Below, one piece after another: positions 1 to 12,439 of a stretch of DNA of 64,000 bases. The stretch's first letter is position 1. Each line of letters begins with the position of its first letter. Below the pieces are notes generated by a model. It did not search any database. It was not told the DNA's origin and was given only the letters and a program-made list of their open reading frames with translations. The stretch is from Anaeramoeba flamelloides. Lineage: Eukaryota; Metamonada; Anaeramoebidae. The position numbers were made by a program, and so were the translations under genes. The stretch is from assembly GCA_027625915.1 (NCBI GenBank), contig JANTQA010000042.1, positions 1,562,001 through 1,626,000 of the forward strand, in the 5' to 3' direction.

Positions 1-640
1 AAAAATAATTTTATCCTCAAAATTCACAATTGATTTTTTTTCTGCCAAAAATGATTTAAATTGTTTTAGCGATTCTTGTGAATAAGACAAAATAATTTGT
101 GAGAAAAATTTTTTAAAATTGAAATTGTTTTTACATTTTTTAATTTTTTGAAAATGAGAAAATAGTTTTTTTCGACATTAAAGAATAACAAAAAAATTGC
201 TTAATAGATATCAGAATTTCATTAAAAAATTTTTTTGGACTTCTATCATATTTGGATTTAATTAATCAGCTTTGCCTCAATTATATTTATTTATGGGGAT
301 TTGGATTGGAATATTAATTATTAAAAATATAACCAAAATAAAACAATTTTTTTCAAAAGAAAGACCTTTTTAGATAAAACAAATAAAGACCTCTTACCAT
401 TTTCAAGAATTAACTAAATTCTAGCAAAAAATAATAAGTTGTTTTTTTTTTTTTCTTTTATATTGAAAACGGGTGAATTTCTGATTTTCAAAATAGGCTA
501 AAATTAATTAATTGTTTAATAGATGAGGTTAACTCATCCATTTCATAAGCTAAAAAACAAATTATAAAAAAATTATTTTTGAGGCTCTTTAAAAGATTTT
601 ATTTAATTTTTCAACAATAATTGTATCTTTAATTGAAAAT
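1..640 (+). repeat. Dispersed repeat family E, copy 1 (cut by window edge)
   Basis: This stretch aligns by eye along most of its length with 31015-31640, and in inverted orientation with about 26540-27140. Shared landmarks include a GGTTAACTCATCCAT block, a TTTTCAAGAATTAACT block and a GTGAATAAGAC or GTGGATAAGAC block in the same order and spacing. The left part of the element lies outside the window. No transposase or terminal inverted repeat was recognised, so the class is unknown. Confidence 0.7.
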
Positions 641-1511
641 TTTTAGGAATTTGAAATAAAATTTATTAAATTCTTGAGTCTATGTTGGTTTTAAAAACCA
701 TAACCAAACTATGATTCTTCTTTGGAAAATAATTGCTATTTTTCTTATAAAAACCATTTAACATGTCTGTATTAGCGGTTATAGTTGTATTGTTGTTTAC
801 CGTGCATTAAAAAAATTAATTACATTTTCAATGATAAGAAATATTAGAAGTGTGATAGAACACTTGCCAGATTTTGTGATTAATATATTTTTTCACAAGA
901 TAACTAGATTATCATCAATTTATATTATTTACTAATAATCAGAAGTGTTATTGATAATAGAAAAAACTTGAGATAATGGAGAAATTTATCAAAATCACAA
1001 AAAATAAAGTTTTGATTAAATTAGAAAATGATTTTTTTTTTAATTTATGTTTTAAAAAATAATATAAAAGGTCAAGAAACATTAAAAAAGATATAAAAAT
1101 AATGTAACCAATTCTTTTATATTTATATATTTTTTTGAACTAAATAAAATTATATCTTAAACTTAAGAGTAGGCAAAGATATTAACCTGATTAATTAATT
1201 TATTTGTGAAAATTATTTTTATTTGTGAAAAAATCAGAAATTAACAATATTAAGTTGAATTTCTGATAAGGGGATTTTATTATTAAAAAATCAGTATCAC
1301 AAATTTCCTTATTTAAATCAAAAATGTCAAATTCCAAAAAATTTGAAATTAAAGTTTTCATCTCAATCTTCAGAGATAAGGGTTAAGTGAATAAATTATT
1401 TGAGCCACATACCCCCCACAATAAATTTTTTTAATAATCCTTCTCCTTTTAGGAAAAAAACTGAAACAAGTAACATAAGTTTCTTTTGATTTGAATTCGA
1501 AATAAACCCCA

Positions 1512-1544
1512 TTTCAAAATCATTGGTCCTTTAAAAATCAAAAT

Positions 1545-1578
<34 letters not shown>

Positions 1579-1722
1579 TGAAATTATCTATTATAGTAAA
1601 AAAATTAGTATTTTATTATTCAGTTCTATACACTAGGAATATTTGTTATTCATCTTAAAATAAAATAAAAAAAGAAATAAAAATAAAAATAAAAAAAAAA
1701 TTGTGTATCCATTATGAAATTT
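1512..1722. mobile_element. Short TIR element, family H (decayed)
   Basis: The sequence begins with TTCAAAATCATTGG and ends near ATCCATTATGAAATTT, a degenerate inverted pair. It is collinear with 33070-33264 and 59770-59960, apart from an (AT)n expansion inside. It resembles a small non-autonomous derivative of the element that carries a transposase C-terminal remnant at 33265-33566. Confidence 0.55.
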
Positions 1723-2016
1723 AGTTTACTACTGAAAATTAAAAGTAAAACCAATTAGAAGTAAAAAACTAATGAACTGTTTAGAAAATTAAATAGATTA
1801 TTATGAATTGAGTCAACAGAAACAATCTAAATCTAATTTTATAGAAATATATGGAGCTATTAGGATAACAAAAATAATTAATTTTTTCACCAAGGTTTTG
1901 AAAAATATAAAAAATATTCAAGAAAAACCCTTCCCAAAATAGATAGTATTATAAGAAACACACTCAATTGTGTTGAATACTCCCATTTGGTCTTTAATCC
2001 TTTTTTTTTTCTATTA

Positions 2017-2200
2017 CTGGTATTTGAATTCTAAAAGGGTAAAATTTTCACTTCATTAATTATTTCCTTTTTCAAATAAATAGAGTTTTTAAATTCCAAC
2101 TACTTTTTAATTCTTAGAAGACTCTATTTATAAAAAAAAATTAAAGAAAAGTCTGTGAAAATTTTTTCCAATGTAGAATTTAAATATCGATATGAGTTCA
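2017..2200. mobile_element. Foldback element family A, decayed copy
   Basis: The left arm starts CTGGTATTTGAATTC and continues through AAAATTTTCACTTCATT. The right arm is recognisable only as a degraded GTGAAAATTTTTTCCAATG stretch. Better preserved copies lie at 31738, 41221 and 57999. Confidence 0.5.
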
Positions 2201-3071
2201 TCCTCAATTCATTTAAGAATTTTTTTCAAGAATGGTTTCTTTAGGTTGTTAATCAGTTTCCAAATTAAAATCATTCCAAACTGTTTTTTTTGTTTTACTT
2301 TTTAAACCAAATGACAATACTTTTTGTGATGTGTATCAAAGAGAAAAAATGAAAATTGGGTTAAATTTATTTATTGTTACACAATAACCATAAAAAATTA
2401 AAACAAAAAATTGTAAAATACAAATTCTAAAAAAGTAGGTTTGAAAAAAAATAGGGGTCTATTTCTTTTTTATTACATTGTTATTAATGTTGAAGTATGA
2501 ATAAAAAAAATTTCTTGCTTTATTTGAACTTTAATTTGGTTATTGAATATTAAAAAAAAGTAAGTCGATTTTTCTCAATTAAATAATCGCTTTTTTGGTT
2601 CAAAATAGTGATTGACACAAAAACCCGATCAGCAAACAAAGTAAGGATAAAATTTGAGTAGAAAAGAGTAAAAAAAAGTACAATTATACTGTAAATGTTT
2701 GATTTTCTCTTTCTAACTCTTTGTGGAATGCAATACAACATACTGAAAAGTACAATTGAAAAAAGTCGATATTACTGAAATTTATTTGAAAACTATATGA
2801 TAATTGTAAAAAAAAAACACATTGGACATCATTTAGTTCAAAACTGAACTGAAATTCGCTTTCTTATGTTTAACATGATTGTTTTTCGTGATGACAAAAT
2901 TAGAATCAAAATGATGTCATATTTCGTAAAATGTCGCAAAATGTCATGCAATATGTCGTCATCTTTTAAAATTTTTTTATTGAAAAGAAAAAAATAAGAA
3001 AAACATAACCATTTATTTTCCAATCTATCTTTTTACAATTACAACTATAAAAACAAACAACACCCAAACAA

Positions 3072-4764
3072 ATGATATCAAATTTAATTAATAATAACAA
3101 ACCATTTAATTTTTTTAATCGTGCCTTTGCAGGTACTATTAATAAATCATTAACCACTAATACTTTAATTTCAAAAAATTTAAAATTTAACAAACCAGAA
3201 AGCAATCAAAGTAAACCTTTTTCTCTTCTTAACAAACTTGATATTTTTTCCAATTAACAAAAAAACTGTTCTAACATCAAACCTCGAACCCCTCATTTTA
3301 TTCTTTCAAACTTTTTCATTTTTTAAACATTTTTGAAAAATCAAAAAAAAAATAGTAAAAAAAGTATTCAATCAAATCAAGGATAACGGGATCAAGCAAA
3401 TAGATGTACGTTTTATGGATTTTCCAGGAATGTGGCAACACTGTTCCTTTCCTGTTCTTCAAATTGAAGAAGAGACCTTTGAAAAGGGCTTTGGCTTTGA
3501 TGGATCTTCATTGAGGGGATGGAAGGGTATCAGCGAATCTGATATGCTGCTTGTGCCTGATCCAAGCACTGCAATTATTGATCCGTTTGCGAAATACCCA
3601 ACCCTGATCATGATTGCAGACATTGTTGATCCTGTTACTAAGGAATACTATGACAAGGATCCACGTCACATTGCGAAGAAGGCTGTTAACTATTTGAAAA
3701 GCAGTGGCCTTGGCGACACAATTTACTTTGGGCCAGAATTGGAGTTTTTCATCTTTAGCGATGTAAGGTATGACCAAAATTCGAGAGAGGGCTATTACCA
3801 TATTGACTCTGACGAGGCGATATGGAACACTGGCAGGAAGGAAAAGGGCGGCAACAAGGGCTACAAGATCCGGCATAAGCAAGGTTATTTCCCCGTTCCA
3901 CCAACAGACACCTTACAAGACATCCGAACGGAAATGGCCCTTACCATGGAAAGCTGTGGGATGAGCATCGAGGCGCACCACCACGAGGTGGCAACAGCAG
4001 GGCAATCGGAGCTGTGCATCAAATACGACAACTTGGTCAAAATGGCGGACAAGGTTCTCTTTTACAAATACATCGTCAAAAATGTAGCGCACCGCAACGG
4101 CAAGACTGCAACCTTTATGCCCAAGCCGCTTTTCAACGACAACGGCACAGGGATGCATTGCCACCAATCCATCTGGAAGGACAACAAAAACCTCTTTGCT
4201 GGGAACCACTACGCAGGGTTGTCCAAGGAGGCGCTTTGGTATATCGGCGGCTTGCTAAAGCACGCTGATTCCTTGGTCGCTCTCACAAACCCAACAACAA
4301 ACTCCTTTAAACGATTGGTACCAGGATTCGAGGCGCCAATAAAATTGGCATATTCTGCCCGTAACAGAAGCGCCTCAATCAGAATCCCAATGTACTCTGA
4401 GCACGAAAATGCCAAACGAATCGAGTTTAGAACACCAGACCCCACTTGTAACCCCTATTTGGCCTTTTCAGCAATGATGCTGGCTGGTATCGATGGTATC
4501 ATCAACAAAATCGATCCTGGCGAGCCTTTAGATAAAGACATCTACCATCTAACATCAAAGGAACAATCAAAAATTAAAAACTTGCCTTCATCCTTGGAGG
4601 AGTCCTTACACAATTTAGAAAAAGACCACGATTATTTGCTCAGAGGAAATGTCTTTACAGAAGAAGTAATCCAAACCTGGATCAATTATAAAATGGAGAA
4701 CGAAGTGAGAGCTTTACAACAAAGACCTCACCCTTACGAATTCTTTTTATATTATGATGTATAA
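3072..4764 (+). CDS. Glutamine synthetase, bacterial type I, with N-terminal extension (two exons)
   Basis: Catalyses ATP-dependent formation of glutamine from glutamate and ammonia. Exons are 3072-3210 and 3356-4764, giving about 515 residues. The longer frame alone starts too late: GSI homology (GIKQIDVRF) lies upstream of its first ATG, and the intron at 3211-3355 joins in phase to an ATG exon. Residues 1-46 are basic and Asn/Ser-rich without acidic clusters, like a mitochondrial or hydrogenosomal presequence (inference). GSI motifs are present in order: [41 protein letters not shown]. The ending [11 protein letters not shown] and the tyrosine in DKDIYHL, at the place of the bacterial adenylylation tyrosine, point to the GSI-beta group. 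Coding GC is well above the flanks. Most eukaryotes use GSII or GSIII, so acquisition from bacteria followed by intron gain is likely. Confidence 0.93.
3211..3355 (+). other. Intron of the glutamine synthetase gene
   Basis: 145 nt. Donor GTAAAC follows codon position 1, and the acceptor is the AATAG ending at 3355. A TTCTAAC branch-point-like motif lies around 3270. Splicing joins A with TA to make an isoleucine codon and leads straight into the conserved GSI N-terminal strand; without it the first exon stops at 3255-3257. Confidence 0.8.
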
Positions 4765-7700
4765 ATTAATATTTTTTTTTATTGATTTTGATTAAAAAGT
4801 TATTAATTTTATATTTTTATATTTATATTTAGATATCTTAAAAAGTTTTTAATTTTTTATTTCTTTTGTTAAAAATTTTAACTTTTTTGTTTATTTTTTG
4901 TTTTTTTTTTATTATAAATTTTTTAGAAATTTTTCAAAACAAATTTGGAAAAATAAAATATTTTTTTAGATTATTTCACATTTTTTCTTATTTTGCTTGA
5001 TTTTGAGAAATATTTTTTTAATTTTTCGATTTATTTTATCTATTCTTGTTCGATCTTGATTTAATTTTCCAAAGAGTTGTTTTTTTATTTAAATAACAAG
5101 TTATTTTAATCCTCCAATGTATGAAATAAATACATATTTGGAAGTAATTCTGGATAAAAACTATTTTCTCTTCTATATATATAATTATTAAAAAATAGAC
5201 AAAAATAAATTTTTTTCTGAAACTCATTACCAATTAATCTTAACCTCTTTTGATAATGTATTCAATTTGGTTTTATTTAAACAATATCTTTATAGAATAA
5301 AAATAAAAAAAAAATTCGATTTATTAGGTTTTACAAATTTACTAAAAAGATGAAATTTTTTGAAAATTTAAATACTATTTAATCAGAAATAAATTCCACA
5401 AAAATTTAGTCTGAGATAACAAAAATAATACTGTATTTTAAAATACATTCATTACACTGTATTGATTTCATTTGAGAAATAATTTTTACTAATCTTTTGT
5501 TTTTTAATTTATAAATTATATATATATATATATATATATTAAGTGATGAGATATTGGTATCTACTATCATTTTTTTCATTAATATTTATCCATGGTCCAA
5601 TATACAAAAGAGTTTAAAAGTTTTGTTAACTTTTCTGTTTCACAAAATAAATAATGATTAATCGAAAATATGTTTGGTAAATAATCAATTCGAAATTTAT
5701 TGTCTATTTTTTGGATTAATTTTAGACTAGATTTTTGAAAATGAATTTTATTTTTTTCGCTAATTTTAATATGATAGTGTCAATAATAAAATTCATAGAA
5801 TAATATTAATTTTTCTTTTTTTGTTTTACTTATAGGGAATTTTTAAATTAAAGTTTAATTTTTTCCCAAAATTTAATTAAAATGTTAGTTTCAATAAGTG
5901 AGTTTTCATAAACAATAATAAAATTTATTAATATCTTTTTCAGAATTAAAAATACAAGTAAAAATATTCTATCTATTTTCTTTTTTAAAAAAATTAAAAA
6001 AATGTAATTAGAAAACTAAATAAAGTCTATTTCTCTCATAGGTTCTAAATAAAATCTCAACTTTATTATATCATTACCCTAGAAAGAAAAAAAGAGAAAA
6101 TATGAAATAAGTTTAATAAAACACATTGTTGAATAGTTGATATCAGTATCTGAACTAAATCCAGTAAAACAATCAATTTTCTGAAAAATCTAAAAACTTA
6201 AATTTTTAAACTCTAAAAAACAAAACCAACTATGCTCATTTTGATTGTAATTGAAGATCATAATATAATCCAAAAGTAATGAATATACTTTATATCAGGT
6301 CAATGAAACTTTTTCAATAATATTAGAAATAACTTGTTCTATTTCTTTGACTCGGGACCATATACTAGAAAGAAAATACTTGATAAAATTACTAATTAAA
6401 AGTTTATAAAAAAATAAAAAAACAAAAATGTGTAAAAAAATGATTTCAATTTTGAAATTTCCAAAAATTATAATTTCTCAAACTTTTATTCAAAATTTTT
6501 AAAAACATGTAACACACCCATTACAACTGAACACCTTTGACTTGAAAATAGTTTATTTTTAGTTCTTGGTTTTTTTTACTTTTTAAATTAGAGATTTAAT
6601 TTTTTAGTTTTACCTACTTTTTCATCAACAAATGAGATTTGGTTTAATTTTTATTTGTAAGTACCCTTTTGTGTTTATTTTATTTTTTTTTAATCAATTG
6701 TTTTTTTTTTACATTTCCTGTAAATATATCATTATAGAAAAACACTTGTAACAATTTTTTTTGTACCATAGACCAGTACTTATATTGAGTAAACCTTATA
6801 TAAAAGAATATTATAATTAAAAGTAAATCATATTAAGCGTACAATGTATCAATCGACTCTAAAAAAACTCAAGAAGGAAAATTTAATAAAAGTTGATGTT
6901 ATCAATTTTTAATAGAGTCTTACATATTCACAAAGTAATTTTGGAAAAAAAATATATTTTTCGAGATTAATTTAAAGCTAAATTATCAACCTTAAGACTT
7001 CAAAGTTAATAAATATTTTTCTTAAATTGGTCTTCTAATAAATGTTAGTGGTTCAAAAATTTATTTTTAAATATTGTAATTTACATGTTGCTTTAAATGC
7101 CTCTTTAACACTTTTAGGTTATTTTTTAATTGGAGAAATTAACCGAAATTTTATTTTATTTTCTATTTATTTCTTAAAAAAAAAAAAAAATCAAACTAGG
7201 CACCTAACTTCACTATACCGAACTTGTCCGCTTTTTTCCATTAATTTTTTTTTAATTTTCTTTTTGATTAGAAAAATAATTGATTTTCGAAGCAAAAACA
7301 AGTATTAAAAAAATCTAGGGAATTGACTGAACCAACTAATTACATAACTGTTTTTTTAAAATTTTTTTGAAAGAACCAAATATATTTTTATTATTCGCTA
7401 TGACAAAGAAAGATATTGAATTTTATTGATTATTAATATTTATAAAAAATTTTTTTAATTCAGATATCCAGATTTTCCAATTATTTTCGTGCATTGGATA
7501 ATTTCAATAGAAAATGATTCAAAGCTTTGATTATACACAAAAATCTCTTTTTTTTAAACATTAAATAAATAATTCAAGAGGTTGTTTATATCAATTAATA
7601 TGCCACACTAGCAATTTTTTGATAATGTACTAGCCTTATAAAAAGAAAACAAAACTAATCAGTCTTTGTATTTTTATGATGAACATTCTTGAGTTCATCT

Positions 7701-8217
7701 TATTAATTCAAAAATTCTAAAAATAGTTACTTTTGGAAGTTCTAAATCTAAATTATTAAATATTGGAAGACTTTCCTTTTGGTTTCAATTTTTAGATTGG
7801 GAAAAGAAATTAAAAAAAGTAATTTCCAAAAGATACTATTTTTAATGGTGATCTTAAGATAAAAAATTCTAATAATTTCATTTTCAATAAATTTATCTCC
7901 GATTTTTATAAAGTCTTTTGAACTATTTGGAAACTGTTATTATCCCCTTTCAATTAAAATATACTTTATAATTTAGATTCATCTCATGTGATGATTATTC
8001 AACAACTTTTCTTACAATAGTTTTATAATTTACTTTTGACTCACAAATGAATGAGAATTTCAAAAGTTTGCAAAACAAAAGTTTTATAGTTGTGTGTAAA
8101 GTCCCCTTTGAACTTTCGAGACACACGAACTTTTGAAGTATTTTAACCAAAAAGATTTTGCAAAACATTTTTTCCTTCAAAGTTTTTCTGCCCAATCAGA
8201 AATACAAAATTCCAAAA
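4765..8217. other. Intergenic, AT-rich
   Basis: No gene is supported. The region contains a (TA)n tract near 5517-5540 and, close to its right end, one copy of the 125-bp family C element (7719-7843). A frame at 7042-7308 is low-complexity and unconvincing. The cullin promoter must lie near the right end but shows no recognisable motif. Confidence 0.6.
7719..7843 (+). mobile_element. Family C short TIR element, copy 1
   Basis: 125 bp bounded by an inverted pair: AAAAATAGTTACTTTTGGAA at the left and the complement of AAAAATAGTATCTTTTGGAA at the right. An equally long copy in opposite orientation lies at 9434-9558. Its size and TIRs fit a MITE. Confidence 0.65.
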
Positions 8218-11200
8218 ATGACAAATAAAGAAGAAAAATTTGATTTCAATTCGAAATGGAAACACTTAAAAGAGGGGCTTCAATACTTATTGAAATTAAA
8301 CCCGAAGGTGGACAGTGGGAATTGGCTAGACTATTACCAAGATGTGTATGATATCTGTTCAGCAACACCTGTACCATATTCTGAAGATCTTTATAAACAA
8401 TTGAAAATCTTTTTAAAGGGCTACCTGAGGACAATCAAACAAAACTTTTGAAAGGGGCAAGGCCTGTTAAGTGACTATTCAAATAGCTTTCAGAAATATG
8501 AAAGATCTATGGCCTATTGCACAGATCTTTTGAAATACCTAAATAAATGGATCAATAAGAAGCTACCGAAAAAAAAACAACAAAATGGATTTAGTTCTTT
8601 CACTTCACTTTATTATTCTTATAACCGCTTTGAATTTAGCCAAATTTCCACCACGATTAGTGGCTCTATCATTTCTTCAATACTGACAATCCAAGATTTA
8701 TTTAAATATCTCTGGTATAAAAAAATCTTTGTTCCTTTTAAAAAGCAATTATTTGAGCAAATCTTGGAGAGCATAAGAACTGAAAGAGATAACGGGATTG
8801 TAACACAGTCTGAAACCATTTCTACAGCAATCAGTTCTTTTGTTTTAATTGGGATCGACTCTGAAAGCCCACTTAAGGTTTATAAAGAATTTGAAAAATC
8901 GTTTTTTATTTCAACAAAAGACTATTATACTGTTTACAGCGTAACACAATTGTATGAACCAGAAGCAGTCAATGTTAAAAATTATATGAAAAAAATTGAA
9001 AAGATAATTAAGAACGAAGAAAGAAGGTTTGATCATTTTATTTTTGTTTGTTTCTTTCTTCTTTTTTATTAAAATGATTTTTGTTCACCACCAATGAGAC
9101 TTGAAAGTTATTTTTCTCTCTTGAATTTGTTAAAAAGCATAATTTTATAAAAGAACAAACATTTAAAAAATACTTCACTAATATATTAACTGAATAACAG
9201 CACCAACTTTTTTTGATTTTTTCTCAAATAGAAAACAAATTTACACAAACAGATTTTTCATTTTATTCAAGTTTATAAAGGGACTAAAATCATAACAACT
9301 TTGTCAACAATTAAATTGTGTTGAAATTGAAAGTAGATCAAACTAGTGCTCTAGAGTTCAAATGACTGTAAAAAATCAATTCTAAATAATATTGAACAAG
9401 AAATTAAATGATTTTTTACTAAGGATCGCAATTAAAAATAGTATCTTTTTAAAATACTTTTTTTAATTCCTTTTGAAAATCTAAAAATTAAAACTCAAAA
9501 TAATAGTATTTCAGGATTTAATAATTAATATTTAGAACTTCCAAAAGTAACTATTTTTGATTTTTTTTTAATTTCGAAGATTCATTCAATTCAGTCTGTT
9601 CCACTTTTAAGGCACAAACTCCAACGGAATTTTAGGCACAATAAAATCTCAAATTAAGGCATAAAATTCAGAATCTAGTAAAATAATTTGTATAAATTAA
9701 AAATTCAAAAAATGTGCCTTAATTTGAGATTTTTTTGTGCCTTAAATTTCGTTGAAAGTTTATGCCTTAAATTTTAAACTGACTGTAATTATAACTTTAA
9801 AAACCCAAAGTCTGATTATTTTTACAGTCCTTTTTATAAAGCGACTTATATTTTCAATATATTTCCAATATTTTTGAAATAATTTGTAAAAATCACAAAG
9901 TTAATTATTTAATTGTTTTAAAAAAATAATTTTTTTGCCAGCTAATCTTTATTTCTCAACATGTTTATGAAAGATATTTCGCAACTTTGTAGTCTTCAGA
10001 TTGATAATTCAACCTTTAAATTTGTGACGAAATACAGATTTTTTTCTGAAATTTTTTGTTTTTTTACTAATACATATATCATTTTTAATTGATGAGCATC
10101 AACAAATAGTACTACTTTACTAATCAAAAATTTTAGAGACCTTTGAATCATAAAGAATTAATGTTGATTTACCTTCAAAAGTAATATATTTTGATCTTAG
10201 ACTTCTCCTTGGTAGACGCTAACCCCTTCTTTGAAAAAAAAAAAAAAAAAATATTTGATCCAAAAACTTTTCTAAATTCATGAACAAAAAGAGATAAATT
10301 TAAAAAACTCTTTTTTGTCCTCTTACTTCTCTTACTATTTACTTAATCTGAAAGTATATTTATATCATTTACATAAACTCAAGAATATTTTAAAATAAAG
10401 AGCAAAGTAAGCATAATAATAAGAGGATTTCAATCTTCTATTGAAATTTCAAATTTGGATAGCATGCCACAGTTTTGACCAAAATTCCAAAATTTGGAAA
10501 AAATATCTAAAATTTTAATTTTAACAAGATTATTAATCATCATTCTTTACAGTCAATAAATATGTTGCTGGTAATAAAATAATATTCACCATCATCAAAT
10601 ACAGATAATCTTTAATTGGAATTGATTTAATAATTGTGTTTTTTTTTTTTTTTTTTCATTTTTTAATTTATTTTCATTTGCTTTTTTTCTTATTAAATAT
10701 AATCTATTTTAGAATTATACTCTAATTTGATTTTTTACAAAATAATAATAATAATAATATCCTTATTTTACAGGGTAAAAACATATTTACATCCATCATC
10801 TTATTCAAATTATCTTCAAATATGTGAAATGCAAACAATTGGGAATCATCTTCAAATCTTACTGATTGAATTCCAAGAAATTTTAAACTCATTGCATGAA
10901 GATGAATCTAATGAACCAAATATGAAAATGTTAGCAAAATTCCATGGCTTAATTCAAAGAGTGCCAAAAGGCTTGAAGCAAATGAAAAAATCATTTGAAA
11001 AATTTTTAATCAAACAATCTGAAAAGGATCTAAAAGCAATTGAAGAATATACAAAAAATCGAAACAAATCAAACAACAAAATCAATAATCAAAACAATAA
11101 CAACAAGTCTGATGGAATTGTAGGGAAAATTACGATTGACCCAATTGAATATATATCACAATTAACTGGTTTATTTAAAAAATTTCAAAAAATCATTCAA

Positions 11201-11636
11201 AAGGGTCTCTCTGATGATTCAAACATGTACACTTCATTACAAAATGTATTAATTGAAGTATTTTCAGAAAATCAAAAAACTTCTGAAATGCTTGCAAAAT
11301 TTTTCGATAAAAATTTAAAAAAAACAAATAGAACTTTAAGTGAATTAGAATTAAGCCAGACACTAAATGACAGTTTAGCGTTATTAGAATTTGTAAAAGA
11401 TAAAGATGTATTTCAAAAATATTATTCTACTTTAATGGCAAAGAGATTAATTAACGATTCTTCCATTACTTTAGACGAGGAGGTTGAAATGAGTCATAAA
11501 TTACGGGGTGTATGTGGATTTGAGTTCATTTCCAAAATTGAAAGAATGTTTAAAGATATTATAATAAGTACAGAAATTACAGAAAAATTTCGTTATTCAG
11601 ATGAAATAAAGAAAGTCGTAGAAATTAACAACAACA

Positions 11637-11683
<47 letters not shown>

Positions 11684-12439
11684 CGTAAAATAATCAAAAT
11701 ACCTGTAAATTTTAAAATTTTAAGTGCAGGCTGTTGGCCGGTTCGTTCAAATGAAAAAAAGATTGAAATATTCCAGCCATTATTTTCTCTTTTCTCCTTA
11801 TTTGAAGATTTTTATTCACAGATGCATAACGGAAGAATATTGAAATGCTTGCATAGTATTTCAACTGTGGTGTTAGTTGTTAGATTTTCAAGAAAAAGAT
11901 ATTCAATAATTTCGACAGATTACCAAACAATGATCCTTTTAAATTTTAATAAGAAGAATGAATATACGGCTAAAGAATTAAAATCACTTTGTGCTATAGA
12001 CAATCAAGATTTTTTATTTGTTTTAGAATCATTAGTAAAAAGTAAAATGCTAATAGTGGCACCTAAATACAGGTCTTTGAATGAGATCACGCCTGGGCAC
12101 GTTTTTAAACTAAACACAAGATTTTATTCAAAAAAAAAACTTTTCCGTTTAAGAACACCAGGGGTTGGCAGAATTGAAAAGGAGGGTGGTGAAAATAGAA
12201 TGATAAAACAAAAAATTGAAGAGGAGAGAAAAGTTTTTATCCAGTCAGCAATAATCCGAATTTTAAAACATAGAAAAAGAATTAAACATATTAAATTAAT
12301 TAATGAAATAATGAATCAAGCAAAATCTCGTTTTTATCCAAGTACCAAAATGATTGCTCAATGCATTCTAATTTTAATAGATAAGGAATATATTGAAAGA
12401 GTCGATGGGATAATGGACGAATATTCTTATATTGCTTAA
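8218..12439 (+). CDS. Cullin, CUL1-like ubiquitin ligase scaffold (two exons, in-frame TGA)
   Basis: Scaffold of cullin-RING E3 ligases: the N-terminal repeats bind adaptor/receptor modules and the C-terminal globule binds RBX1 and is neddylated. Exons are 8218-9026 and 10774-12439, about 824 codons. Exon 1 gives the N-terminal repeats (VYDICSA, LKIFLKGYL, VYKEFEKSF, NYMKKIEKIIKNEERR). Splicing AG to G restores EERRVKTYLHPSS, the cullin RVxxYLHxSS segment. Exon 2 holds the cullin homology region (DVFQKYYSTLMAKRLI, CGFEF, LSAGCWP) and the winged-helix end with IIRILKHRKRIKH, containing the expected NEDD8 lysine, and the ending ERVDGIMDEYSYIA. Poly-Asn insertions come from AAT repeats. Oddity: TGA at 8449-8451 interrupts exon 1 in frame, with homology continuing in the same frame on both sides and no GT donor between. 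Cause unknown: nonsense mutation, recoding or sequence error. Confidence 0.9.
9434..9558 (-). mobile_element. Family C short TIR element, copy 2 (inverted)
   Basis: Reverse-complement match of 7719-7843 over its full 125 bp with scattered differences. It shares the terminal AAAAATAGT..CTTTTGGAA repeats and the internal AATTATTAAAT and AATTTTTAGATT blocks. With copy 1 it brackets the first cullin exon in inverted orientation. Confidence 0.65.
9592..9785. mobile_element. Family B Tc1/mariner-like MITE, copy 1
   Basis: 194 bp, almost entirely a palindrome. The left arm begins CAGTCTGTT and continues AAGGCACAAACT; the complement of the right end begins CAGTCAGTTT and carries AAGGCATAAACTTT. Both arms contain ATCTCAAATTAAGGCA. 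CAGT-starting ends next to a TA on the right are typical of Tc1/mariner relatives. A second copy lies near 44370-44557. Confidence 0.75.

Larger units (their letters stand above)
1..3071. other. Non-coding, repeat-rich left flank
   Basis: AT-rich DNA with no credible gene; the short open frames lack ATG starts, complexity or family resemblance. It holds a copy of the roughly 0.9-kb dispersed repeat (family E, 1-640), a short copy of the TGGCCCA-ended element (family H, 1512-1722), an (AT)n tract near 1548-1575 and a decayed copy of the CTGGTATTTGAA foldback (family A, about 2017-2200). The last few hundred bases before 3072 should hold the glutamine synthetase promoter, but no specific site can be recognised. 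Confidence 0.7.
9027..10773 (+). other. Intron of the cullin gene, with mobile elements
   Basis: 1,747 nt, donor GTTTGATC after AGAAAGAAG and acceptor TTATTTTACAG. It joins phase 2 to phase 2 and rebuilds the conserved cullin ERRV..YLH segment. It contains MITE-like elements at 9434-9558 (family C) and 9592-9785 (family B), and a T-run near 10638-10656 followed by more pyrimidine-rich sequence close to the acceptor. Confidence 0.85.

Noticed and set aside
8509-9072. Separate 187-codon gene starting at 8509
   Set aside because: It is the same frame as the upstream cullin N-terminal repeat, and its last 15 codons belong to the intron after the donor at 9027.
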